Shown piece by piece: positions 1 through 6,996 of a stretch of DNA of 55,512 nt; the stretch's first letter is position 1; each line of letters begins with the position of its first letter. A program made the position numbers and the translations under genes. Source of the stretch: Clostridium sp. CF012 (lineage in GTDB: Bacteria; Bacillota; Clostridia; Clostridiales; Clostridiaceae); the NCBI RefSeq assembly GCF_018861755.1, contig NZ_JAHLEF010000033.1:1-55512 (forward strand). Direction: 5' to 3'. Below the pieces are notes generated by a model. It saw only the letters and a program-made list of their open reading frames with translations, searched no databases and was not told the DNA's origin.

Positions 1-25
1 GTATTAGTATTACCATAAAAATAAA

Positions 26-59
26 AAATTAGTACAGGAGTGAATTCCCATACTAATTT
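26..59 (-). terminator. Rho-independent terminator of the radical SAM gene
   Basis: A 9-bp stem (AAATTAGTA with TACTAATTT) encloses a partly paired GGA/TCC interior. Read on the minus strand, the hairpin is followed by a T-rich run (TTTTTTATTTTTA). It lies about 95 bp past the stop of the radical SAM gene. Confidence 0.7.
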
Positions 60-152
60 CAGTTGAAATATACTTGTCTAAAATTATTTACACAAATCTA
101 TAAACATTCTCAAATTAATAGTGAACCAAAACAAAATAATGCAATTAGTTAG

Positions 153-1031
153 CTAATCTAGTCCAGGTAGCATTAACTGCTCATGCTCATTTCTTTCCTC
201 AAATTTATGAAGATAATTGAAGCATTCATCAATATCACACAATATACCATGGGATTTACAGGTTGTTTTAAAAATATTCATCAACCTGTCGTTACTAGGA
301 CTTGGCAACTGATATGCATAGTTATATCTTTCTATATATCGAGCCTTCATTCCTGGAAAATGCTCATCCAGCATTTTATAGAAATATTCCCTGTTTCCTT
401 CTCTTAATGTTAATCCCATGCCAAAACAAATAATGCCATGTACCTTCGCTTCTATACAATAATCCAGAATTCCCCGGATATTTTCCTCTGTATCATTGAT
501 AAATGGCAAAATAGGACTGAGCCAAACTACCGTGGGAATTCCGTTATCACGCATTATCTTTAACACCTCAAACCGTTCTCTTGTAGTGCTGACATTGGGT
601 TCTATTATTTTACATAAAGCTTCATCAAAAGTCGTAAGTGTCATCTGAACAACACACTTTGTGTTCTCATTAATTTTTTTAAGTAAATCCAGATCCCTTA
701 AAATTCTTGCAGACTTGGTCTGTATGGCAAGTCCAAATCCATAGGAATGAATAAGTTCAATACACTTTCTGGTATTCCCTAATTTCTCTTCCAAGTGAAT
801 GTATGGATCACTCATTGCCCCAGTGCCTATCATACATTTCTTTCTTTTTCTTCGGAGTCCATCCTCTAAAATTTTTGTTGCATTAAGCTTTACCTCTATA
901 TCTTCAAAGTCATGATGCATCTGATAGCATTTGCTTCTTGAATCGCAATAAATGCAGCCATGAGTACAGCCACGATATATATTTATTCCATTTTGAGCTG
1001 ATAAAATACCTTTTACCTCTGTTTCATGCAT
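153..1031 (-). CDS. SPL-family radical SAM protein
   Basis: 292 residues, related to the SplB/Rv2578c-like radical SAM group. The N-terminus carries the cluster motif CTHGCIYC (CxxxCxxC, about residues 22-29), which binds a 4Fe-4S cluster and S-adenosylmethionine. GTGAMSDPY, IQTKSARILRD and PTVVWLSPILPFIND are typical of the TIM-barrel core of this group. The exact substrate is unknown; relatives are loosely called DNA-repair photolyases, but true spore photoproduct lyase is longer and keeps a distinct C-terminal cysteine. The start is an ATG with AAGGAGAA upstream. The gene is monocistronic with its own terminator. The family call is firm; the reaction is not. Confidence 0.85.
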   Translation of the reverse strand: MHETEVKGILSAQNGINIYRGCTHGCIYCDSRSKCYQMHHDFEDIEVKLNATKILEDGLRRKRKKCMIGTGAMSDPYIHLEEKLGNTRKCIELIHSYGFGLAIQTKSARILRDLDLLKKINENTKCVVQMTLTTFDEALCKIIEPNVSTTRERFEVLKIMRDNGIPTVVWLSPILPFINDTEENIRGILDYCIEAKVHGIICFGMGLTLREGNREYFYKMLDEHFPGMKARYIERYNYAYQLPSPSNDRLMNIFKTTCKSHGILCDIDECFNYLHKFEERNEHEQLMLPGLD

Positions 1032-1199
1032 AATGTTCTCCTTGTTGTTGAAATACCTTTTGTTGCATAATAATATCGGCTTTGATACTATTTACACATT
1101 GCATTCTTTCAATACTTTTATAATATTTATGCTGAGAAAATTTACTCTCATCACTATATGGTAACAATTCCTACAATACCACCTCCAAATAATTTAATA

Positions 1200-1236
1200 T
1201 AAAAAAACGCCTGGATAAATTCATCTTACCCAGGCG
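1200..1236 (-). terminator. Rho-independent terminator of the Rpn gene
   Basis: A 7-bp stem CGCCTGG/CCAGGCG (1208-1214 and 1230-1236). On the minus strand it is followed by TTTTTTT. It sits 35 bp past the stop of the Rpn nuclease gene. Confidence 0.85.
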
Positions 1237-1271
1237 GTGGATATTTTCCTTTAATTATTCTCCCTATGGTT

Positions 1272-2141
1272 CTAATTCACCATATTATGCTTTATTTCAA
1301 TTAATCTTTCTAGTGTAAGCTCAGTTATTTCAGCTATATCATCCATAGAAAGCCCTTTTATTATCATTTTTTCTGCTACCTTTATCGCTTTCTCAGTTGC
1401 TCCCTTTTGTATTCCTTTTTCTATTCCTTTTTCTATTCCTTTTTCCTCCGCTGATTTTATCCTAGTGAGCTGATCGCTAATTTCTGCCTGTCTAGCTTCA
1501 TATAATATTCTAGCCTTTTCATCCTTACTTATTATTTGCAATAAGTCATAGGCTTTCTTTATATCCTTATTCTTTTCTGCCAGCATCTCCATCTCTCCCT
1601 TCGATTTTGCATCAAAGAATTCCATCCACTGAACTATTGGATCATTTTCATCTCTCTCAATATCTTTATCAAATAATTTCGGTATCTCCAGGAAATGTAC
1701 CTCTATTATATCCGTTAATCTAAAACCTGTTTTATCTTCTGTTAAGTGATAACTAGAATATAGCCTCTTTAGCGGTGTACACTTGAAATCTACTATATTT
1801 ATGGTTACACATTTCTTTAACATGTCATAAGTATCACCTGGCTTTATCTGACTTGTATACATCTTGCTCCAATAAAAAATGGTGCGTTCTGCCATATAAT
1901 CTGTGGGTAGTATTTGTATCTCAACATCTATTTGCTTTCCTACCTTTGTTTTCACTCGTACATCAAGTATCCCTTTTTTGTCTTCCTTGAAATCCTTTAG
2001 TAGTTCACTATTTATTATTTCTATTCCCTCAAATTCTTCTTCTGGAACACCTAAAACATCACTTAAAAGTGCGATTAGTAGGTCTTTATGCTTTTCATTT
2101 CCAAATATATACTTAAATACAAAATCATACTTTGGCGACAT
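1272..2141 (-). CDS. Rpn-family recombination-promoting nuclease / PD-(D/E)XK transposase-like, 5' end frameshifted
   Basis: 289 residues of the Rpn (PDDEXK_2) family, nucleases that promote RecA-independent recombination. The N-terminal core SPKYDFVFKYIFG and the catalytic stretch KQIDVEIQ (D, E and Q of the PD-(D/E)XK fold) are present. The C-terminus has the low-complexity repeat EKGIEKGIEKGIQKG and a helical tail, both typical. The annotated ATG (MSPKYDF) has no ribosome binding site. Upstream, at 2185, another ATG opens MNKTMNNSQ and stops, while the main frame reads on backwards through DDNFI without a start. This suggests a one-base frameshift about 12 codons into the original gene, so it may be a recent pseudogene. 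Confidence 0.8.
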   Translation of the reverse strand: MSPKYDFVFKYIFGNEKHKDLLIALLSDVLGVPEEEFEGIEIINSELLKDFKEDKKGILDVRVKTKVGKQIDVEIQILPTDYMAERTIFYWSKMYTSQIKPGDTYDMLKKCVTINIVDFKCTPLKRLYSSYHLTEDKTGFRLTDIIEVHFLEIPKLFDKDIERDENDPIVQWMEFFDAKSKGEMEMLAEKNKDIKKAYDLLQIISKDEKARILYEARQAEISDQLTRIKSAEEKGIEKGIEKGIQKGATEKAIKVAEKMIIKGLSMDDIAEITELTLERLIEIKHNMVN

Positions 2142-2305
2142 TATGAAATTGTCATCTATTGACTGTTATTCATTGTTTTATTCATTCTTACTTATCTATA
2201 TTTTATCAGAAAATTACGTTTTATTCTACACTATTATAAATAGATATTACTTTATGTTTGCGCTTCCGCGTTTAGAATTGCTTGATATAGAGTTACACCT
2301 ATTAA

Positions 2306-2644
2306 ATGGAGTTCCCTTTTAAAGGTGAGATGTCCGAGGGTGATCCGCTTCCATCTATCAGAAATTTTGCCAATGATTTGAACGTAAGTGCTCTTACTAT
2401 TCGTCGTGTCTATAATGAATTAGATCAAGAGGGCTTTATTACAAGTCAGGTGGGCATTGGCACTTTTATTTCTGCTGGTAATTTAGAGCTGCTTCGTGAC
2501 TCTAAACGGCGTATTGTTGAACAAAAAATGCAGGACTTAATTCAAACAGCAAAGACGTTAAAAATTTCTAAAGAGGAATTAAACGAAATGATGAATATTT
2601 TATATGAGGGGTATGAAAAGGAAATGACAAAAAATAAAACATAG
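2306..2644 (+). pseudogene. GntR/YtrA-type transcriptional regulator, 5'-truncated
   Basis: 112 residues reading like a short GntR regulator of the YtrA type, which usually controls an adjacent ABC transporter. The winged-helix core is visible: GDPLPSIRNFANDLNVSALT and the wing VGIGTFIS, followed by a C-terminal helical region. The usual N-terminal part of about 25-30 residues (PIYEQI...I..GE) is missing: the frame enters at FKGEMSEG, and the ATG has no ribosome binding site. No ABC transporter follows; instead a remnant of an unrelated gene begins within 90 bp. Both ends therefore look like recombination breakpoints. I read it as a pseudogene. Confidence 0.7.
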
Positions 2645-2731
2645 CAGGAAAAATCAACCCAAAATGAAATACAGCCTGCCAAATTAACAACAGCGATTAT
2701 CATAATCCCTGTAAGGTGAGCTATATCCACC

Positions 2732-2838
2732 TAAAACCACTTATACTCAAAAAATTTATTATAAATATTGGGGTGGAATTAAAGGTTGTGTCAATTCCCT
2801 TGGACTTGGTTATTTAAAATTAGAGAGTTTATTAATCA
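2732..2838 (+). pseudogene. Remnant of a second copy of the homing-nuclease-like gene at 6997
   Basis: About 35 codons closely match the 451-residue gene at 6997-8352: TTYTQKIYYKYWGGIKGCVN here against TTYTQKVYLKYWGGIQGCVN there, followed by SLGLGYLKLESL against SLGLDYLKLKGL. The sequence then jumps straight to the downstream hairpin that also follows the intact gene, so the last repeat of about 60 codons is deleted. The 5' nine-tenths of the gene is gone. This shows that the nuclease gene once existed in at least two copies here. Confidence 0.75.
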
Positions 2839-2860
2839 AAGCATTTTATCCACAATATTA

Positions 2861-2908
2861 TGATAAATAGCACACTTGTCCACAAATTAAATGTGAGCTA
2901 TTTTAGCA
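2861..2908. terminator. Hairpin shared with the one after the nuclease gene at 8352
   Basis: Left arm TGATAAATAGCACAC and right arm GTGAGCTATTTTAGCA pair with a bulge. The hairpin at 8381-8428 has the same frame sequence, but AGC/GCT is replaced by AGT/ACT. The paired change in both arms argues that the structure is selected. Probably a bidirectional terminator. Confidence 0.55.
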
Positions 2909-2931
2909 TTAGTCTATTTCTACAACTTGTT

Positions 2932-2990
2932 AACAATTTGTTTTCGTCCCTGGGCAATTTTCCGAAAGAGCTAGCGACTGTGTTTGCTAT
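2932..2990. repeat. Dispersed intergenic repeat, copy 1 (copy 2 at 4688-4735)
   Basis: AACAATTTGTTTTCGTCC, then CTGGGCAATTTTCCGAAAG and AGCTAGCGACTGTG, recur at 4688-4735 with few changes (AACAATTTGTTTACGTCC, GGGGAATTTTCCAAAG, AGCTAGCGACTGTG). Both copies are non-coding. Function unknown. Confidence 0.6.
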
Positions 2991-3046
2991 TTTTTTCTAT
3001 TCTTTTCACAATTTTTCTGCCCAGCTATATCTATACTGATTACCCA

Positions 3047-3295
3047 TCAGCTGTTCCATTTCCGATGTAATTCGGTGTTTCCATTTGTTACTGGTGTTGA
3101 TGTTCTAATCCCTCCATTTTCATTATGGTCTTTACTATCTGGACCATATTCCTTTTCAATCGTTTTAATAATTATTCTGCTAGTCTTATCTTCAATTCTA
3201 TTAACACCATTATTAGTAAAATTAATAGATAGCAAAGCAATGCAACAAATAAAAACCATATATAAAATATACTTACGCGGGTGCCTTAATTTCAA
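3047..3295 (-). CDS. Small membrane-anchored protein, C-terminus running into a dispersed repeat
   Basis: 82 residues. The start is a TTG preceded at a good distance by AAAGGGAGG, which supports real translation. The N-terminus is basic (KLRHPRKY), followed by one hydrophobic segment (ILYMVFICCIALLSINF, about residues 9-25), then a polar exported or cytosolic tail. I do not recognise a family. The last 15 or so codons lie inside a sequence that recurs at about 6355-6405 (CATCAGCTGTTC...), so the natural C-terminus may have been replaced by repeat DNA. The 40-codon membrane-peptide gene upstream is on the same strand and has the same architecture (TTG start, strong ribosome binding site). Confidence 0.45.
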   Translation of the reverse strand: MKLRHPRKYILYMVFICCIALLSINFTNNGVNRIEDKTSRIIIKTIEKEYGPDSKDHNENGGIRTSTPVTNGNTELHRKWNS

Positions 3296-3433
3296 AATAG
3301 TTGCCTCCCTTTTAATTCATCAAATAAAAAAATATCAACCAACAATTCATTATTTGTCTTATTATCAATATAAATATCAAGTGCTCTAATTTATAATGTA
3401 GTGAGGATAGGCAAAACAGAGTTATAAAGAATA

Positions 3434-3556
3434 TTACGAATTTTTCTTTATGTATATTCTTAATGCCTTAATTAGCAAGTAAACTAAATAGATTATAACG
3501 GCATATCCTAGTATACTAATTATGCTCATAAGCATTATCGTGAATGCTTTGCTCAA
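3434..3556 (-). CDS. 40-residue single-span membrane peptide
   Basis: A short frame starting at TTG, preceded by GAGGGGGAATAGAA, a strong ribosome binding site 5-6 bases from the start. It encodes MSKAFTIMLMSIISILGYAV followed by IIYLVYLLIKALRIYIKKNS. Almost the whole length is hydrophobic and ends in a basic tail, as in small membrane proteins or type I toxin-like peptides. No database family is recalled. It lies about 140 bp upstream of the 82-residue membrane-protein gene on the same strand and could share a transcript with it. No antisense partner RNA can be shown from sequence alone. Confidence 0.45.
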   Translation of the reverse strand: MSKAFTIMLMSIISILGYAVIIYLVYLLIKALRIYIKKNS

Positions 3557-3713
3557 TTCTATTCCCCCTCTTTTATTTATTTAACAGCTTTTAACAAATA
3601 GTAAATATCTCATTAAATATATTCCATTTTCTACAAAAAAAGAATACAGAAAGTGTATTTGGTTTGTGGTGGATTTTTATTTTATATAACTCACATATGC
3701 AAAATCATATCTG

Positions 3714-4286
3714 CTACAACTGCACCAAATTATTTACGATCCCAAACATTAAGCGATCTTCATATTTCTCTGTTCTTCTATTATAAGCTGCTCCCTTTTT
3801 TAAACCCTCTTTTACAAATCCAAGTTTTATGTTTAATTTAATTGATATGATATTTTCAGGGTCTACCAATGCCTCTATTCTATTAAGTTCCAGAACCTCA
3901 AACGCATATTGTATTATTTTTTTCGAAACTTCACTCATTATGTTCTGTCCCCAATATTTTTTATTAAGCATGTATCCTATCTCTACTTTAGAATTCCAAG
4001 TATCAAAATCATGAAGTGTTATTAATCCTATAACGTCATCATTTTCTTTAAGTGTAATACACCATCTAATAAACTTTTTATTCTTAAAGCCATCAATAAA
4101 AAACTCTACTGATTTCTTTGCCGCTTCAATAGTTGACATAGCTTTTATCTGTTGATATTTTACTGCATCTTCATTACAATATATATCATATATTGCTGTA
4201 TAATCACTTTCTACTACCTCTCTTAGTATAAACCTTTCAGTTTCAAGTTTATGAAATTCATTGAATACAGTATCTAATTTAATCAT
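3714..4286 (-). CDS. GNAT-family N-acetyltransferase (RimJ/RimL type)
   Basis: 190 residues. The opening LETERFILREVVESDYTAIY is the standard beginning of the RimJ/RimL-like group of GNAT acetyltransferases. The middle has IGYMLNKKYWGQNIMSE, the acetyl-CoA pyrophosphate loop region (Q/RxxGxG/A variant), followed by ALVDPENIISIKLNIKLGF, the motif B region that holds the cofactor. Members acetylate protein N-termini, antibiotics or small amines; the substrate cannot be told here. The start is an ATG with AAAGGGG upstream. It stands alone, flanked by large non-coding gaps. Confidence 0.85.
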   Translation of the reverse strand: MIKLDTVFNEFHKLETERFILREVVESDYTAIYDIYCNEDAVKYQQIKAMSTIEAAKKSVEFFIDGFKNKKFIRWCITLKENDDVIGLITLHDFDTWNSKVEIGYMLNKKYWGQNIMSEVSKKIIQYAFEVLELNRIEALVDPENIISIKLNIKLGFVKEGLKKGAAYNRRTEKYEDRLMFGIVNNLVQL

Positions 4287-4987
4287 CTTCTACAACCCCT
4301 TTTTATATGAGATATCTTCAAAGCAATTACAAATATTGAACTAGTTTTTTGAAAACACTATTTTTTAAAAACAAAAAAAGCCAACCATTTTTTAAAAGTT
4401 GCCTTCAAATCATAAAATAATTAAAACAATTACGTTTTGTTCTGTGCTAAAAACTAATTGCATTCTAATATAATAGACAATTAATTATAGCACATTTGAA
4501 CTTATTTTACAATAATAGTAATTAATATCCTTCTGACCTTTACTATTTTCCTCAATTGCAAAAGTAATTTTCACCACCAGCACATCCTTTTATTTTGTAT
4601 GTCCTAAAGTAGTAAAAATCCGCTAGATCTACTTCAAATTATAACTATTTTGCTAGAAAAATAGTAGATATGAATATTTTTGGATTTAACAATTTGTTTA
4701 CGTCCACCGGGGAATTTTCCAAAGAAGCTAGCGACTGTGGTTCCTACCTATTTTCTAACCTAGTATTTTGCTTAAGAATTATAAAATATTCTTTTATAGA
4801 CCTTCCATATAAATTTTCAACTTAGTAACACCCTTTTGCTCAGTCTTTCTAGAGTCTTTGTTTAAAAATAGGTATAGAATAGTTGATGCCATTTTCCCAC
4901 TTGCTAATTAAGTTAATATAGAGTTATAATGGAAAATAACTTAGCATATGTGCTTGTATTTTACTAATAAAAGGTGAAGGTGTTAAA
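4287..4987. other. Intergenic region with a dispersed repeat
   Basis: A 700-bp AT-rich gap upstream of rarA and of the divergent acetyltransferase. It holds copy 2 of the dispersed repeat (4688-4735) and candidate promoters for both genes. I see no open frame with a ribosome binding site. Confidence 0.5.
4688..4735. repeat. Dispersed intergenic repeat, copy 2 (copy 1 at 2932-2990)
   Basis: Matches copy 1 over about 48 bases, sharing AACAATTTGTTT, CGTCC, GG.AATTTTCC and AGCTAGCGACTGTG in order and orientation. Non-coding in both places. Confidence 0.6.
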
Positions 4988-6310
4988 ATGGATTATGTGC
5001 AAAATTCAATATTTGATAAGATGTTACATAAGGCTCCACTGGCTGATAGAGTCCGTCCTAGAACTCTTCAGGAATATGTGGGTCAGGAGCATATTATAGG
5101 AAATGGCAAGGTTTTGAGAAATATTATACAATCTGATAATGTTTCTTCCATGATTTTATGGGGTCCCCCTGGAGTTGGAAAAACTACTCTTGCTATGATT
5201 ATTGCAGAAATTACCTGTGCTAATTTCATAACCTTTAGTGCGGCTACTTCAGGTATAAAAGAAATTAAAGAAGTCATGACAAAAGCAAAAGAAAATCGAC
5301 AACAAGGTATCCGAACTATTTTGTTTATTGATGAGATTCATCGCTTTAATAAGTCTCAACAAGATGCTTTTCTTCCACATGTAGAAAAAGGTAATATAGT
5401 TCTCATTGGTGCCACCACTGAAAATCCCTCCTTCGAGGTTAACTCGGCCTTATTATCACGCTCTAGAGTATTTGTTTTGAACCCTTTAGACATTAATGAC
5501 ATAATCAAAGTTTTAAAAAATGCACTATTGGACCAAAGAGGGTATGGAGGTCTACCAATATTAGTTGACAGTTCTCTCCTTGAAATTATAGCGGTTTTTT
5601 CAAATGGAGATGCTAGAACAGCGCTCAATCTGTTGGAATTGGCAATTAGTAGTACGCCTATGGAGTCAGGTAAACTAACTTTAACTAAGAAAATAATCGA
5701 AGAATGTCTGAACAAAAAAACTCTCCTTTATGATAAAAAAGGAGACGAACACTACAATATAATCTCAGCTCTCCATAAATCTATGAGAAACAGTGACCCA
5801 AGTGCCTCTGTTTACTGGCTTGCCCGCATGTTAGAGAGTGGGGAAGATCCCTTGTATGTTGCGAGAAGATTAATTCGATTTGCTTCTGAAGATGTTGGAC
5901 TTGCAGACCCTACTGCTCTTCAAATTACAGTCTCAGCCTATGAAGCTTCTCACTATATTGGAATGCCAGAATGCACAGTAAATCTTACCCAAGCTGTAGT
6001 TTACCTTGCAATGGCGCCAAAATCCAATGCTCTTTATGCTGCTTATGAAAGTGCAAAAGAAGATGCCTTAAATACCATTGCCGAGGGTGTACCTCTTCAG
6101 TTAAGAAATGCCCCTACAAAACTTATGGATTCCCTTGGCTATGGAAAGGACTACAAGTACGCTCATAGCACAGATGAAAAACTTACTAACATGCAGTGTC
6201 TACCTGATAATTTGAAACACCGACAGTATTATAAGCCCACCCAAGAGGGTCTTGAAAAGAAAGTTTATGAAAAGTTAGAATATATAAACACTCTTAAAGC
6301 AAAGCTGTAG
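4988..6310 (+). CDS. rarA: Replication-associated recombination protein A (RarA/MgsA) AAA+ ATPase
   Basis: 440 residues, full length for the RarA/MgsA/WRNIP1 family. It acts at stalled replication forks as a tetrameric AAA+ ATPase that interacts with single-strand binding protein. Visible motifs: LADRVRPRTLQEYVGQEHI at the N-terminus, Walker A GPPGVGKTT (about residues 59-67), Walker B ILFIDEIHRFNK, sensor 1 GATTENPSFEVN, arginine finger LLSRSRVF, and the C-terminal tetramerisation region SDPSASVYWLARMLESGEDP and RRLIRFASEDVGLADP. The ATG is preceded by AAAGGTGAAGGTG. It is a single gene ending near a strong terminator at 6446. Housekeeping gene; confident. Confidence 0.95.
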   Translation: MDYVQNSIFDKMLHKAPLADRVRPRTLQEYVGQEHIIGNGKVLRNIIQSDNVSSMILWGPPGVGKTTLAMIIAEITCANFITFSAATSGIKEIKEVMTKAKENRQQGIRTILFIDEIHRFNKSQQDAFLPHVEKGNIVLIGATTENPSFEVNSALLSRSRVFVLNPLDINDIIKVLKNALLDQRGYGGLPILVDSSLLEIIAVFSNGDARTALNLLELAISSTPMESGKLTLTKKIIEECLNKKTLLYDKKGDEHYNIISALHKSMRNSDPSASVYWLARMLESGEDPLYVARRLIRFASEDVGLADPTALQITVSAYEASHYIGMPECTVNLTQAVVYLAMAPKSNALYAAYESAKEDALNTIAEGVPLQLRNAPTKLMDSLGYGKDYKYAHSTDEKLTNMQCLPDNLKHRQYYKPTQEGLEKKVYEKLEYINTLKAKL

Positions 6311-6354
6311 TTTTTTCACCAGCTTGCATGGTCAGAGGAATAATCACTGAATAC

Positions 6355-6405
6355 GCATCAGCTGTTCTATCTTCGATGCCATTTTGGGTTTCCATTTGGT
6401 AGCTT
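6355..6405. repeat. Dispersed repeat related to 3045-3100
   Basis: GCATCAGCTGTTCTATCTTC, GATGCCATTTTGGG and TTTCCATTTGG align with 3045-3100 (CATCAGCTGTTCCATTTC, CGATGTAATTCGG, TGTTTCCATTTG). Frames can be opened through it on the minus strand, but they carry no ribosome binding site; I treat it as non-coding repeat DNA. Confidence 0.5.
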
Positions 6406-6445
6406 ATCTTGTCTACGCAAAATAGCATTTTGTAGCCGGAACCAT

Positions 6446-6473
6446 AAAAGAGGCAGGTATTCCTGCCTCTTTT
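6446..6473. terminator. Strong bidirectional terminator downstream of rarA
   Basis: Perfect 12-bp stem AAAAGAGGCAGG / CCTGCCTCTTTT with a TATT loop. It is 136 bp past the rarA stop, and the A/T arms can serve as U-tracts in both directions. Confidence 0.85.
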
Positions 6474-6626
6474 GAATATCTTGAATTTCACTTCTAGTTC
6501 TAGTTGTTTTACAAAACTCCAATATTTTTTTGGTGCTATGCTCAGCTTGTTCACCAGCTTGAGGGATCAATGGAATCCTCCTTCTAAAAACATCACCTTC
6601 CATAAATTTAGGTGCTGTTTTTGAGT

Positions 6627-6670
6627 GTTTACATCCCTTGGGAGTTTTATGAACGAAGCGAATTTACTAA
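6627..6670 (+). repeat. Palindromic repeat family, diverged copy (others at 43089 and 44757)
   Basis: GTTTACATCCCTTGGGAG followed by TTTTATGAACGAAGCGAATT and TACTAA aligns base for base with the reverse complement of the 44757 copy (GTTCACGACCCTCGAGGG, TGTTTATGAGCGAAGTGAAT, TTGCTAA). It is the oldest-looking of the three copies. Confidence 0.6.
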
Positions 6671-6749
6671 GGTTCATACACCCTAAGGAGGTACTAGATT
6701 AAGCGGATAATCTCTGTCGCTACATAAAAACTATAATCAACATTTCACT

Positions 6750-6780
6750 CCAGCAAGTTACCAGCAAGTTACCAGCAAGC
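6750..6780 (+). repeat. Short tandem repeat, 11-bp unit x 2.8
   Basis: CCAGCAAGTTA is repeated almost three times without mismatch in a non-coding stretch (6604-6996). Function unknown; it could be a direct-repeat protein-binding site or slippage. Confidence 0.7.
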
Positions 6781-6864
6781 TGAATTTTAAGCCCAATAAG
6801 AAATGTATTTAAAATATCCCGGATCAGCGTTTAGATCACCTCTTTACATTCCAGTATTTAATAT

Positions 6865-6890
6865 TACTAGGTTTACTATTAAACCTAGTA
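6865..6890. promoter_or_regulatory. Perfect inverted repeat upstream of the nuclease gene
   Basis: TACTAGGTTTA and TAAACCTAGTA are perfect 11-base arms separated by CTAT. It lies 106 bp upstream of the ATG at 6997, in a region without genes. It has no U-tract, so an operator is more likely than a terminator. Confidence 0.6.
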
Positions 6891-6996
6891 AACGCAAAAG
6901 TAAACTTTTATTCTTTAGTACTATATCAATGTATACTAAATCATTAATTACAAATACTAATCTTGAAGCATTAATAAAAACAAGATTGGAGTAATT

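Noticed and set aside
2542-2730. 62-codon minus-strand frame with a hydrophobic stretch
   Set aside because: Overlaps the coding strand of the GntR remnant and has no ribosome binding site. A fragment of a lost membrane gene is possible but not supported.
6294-6603. Overlapping minus-strand frames of 78-86 codons
   Set aside because: No ribosome binding sites. They read through a terminator hairpin and a dispersed repeat, and the two frames overlap each other, so I treat them as non-coding.
6751-6781. CCAGCAAGTTA tandem units as plasmid-type iterons or CRISPR
   Set aside because: Fewer than three units, no replication gene next to them and no spacers.
6803-6994. 63-codon plus-strand frame ending just before the nuclease gene
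   Set aside because: Starts without a ribosome binding site and contains the perfect palindrome at 6865; no recognisable protein features.
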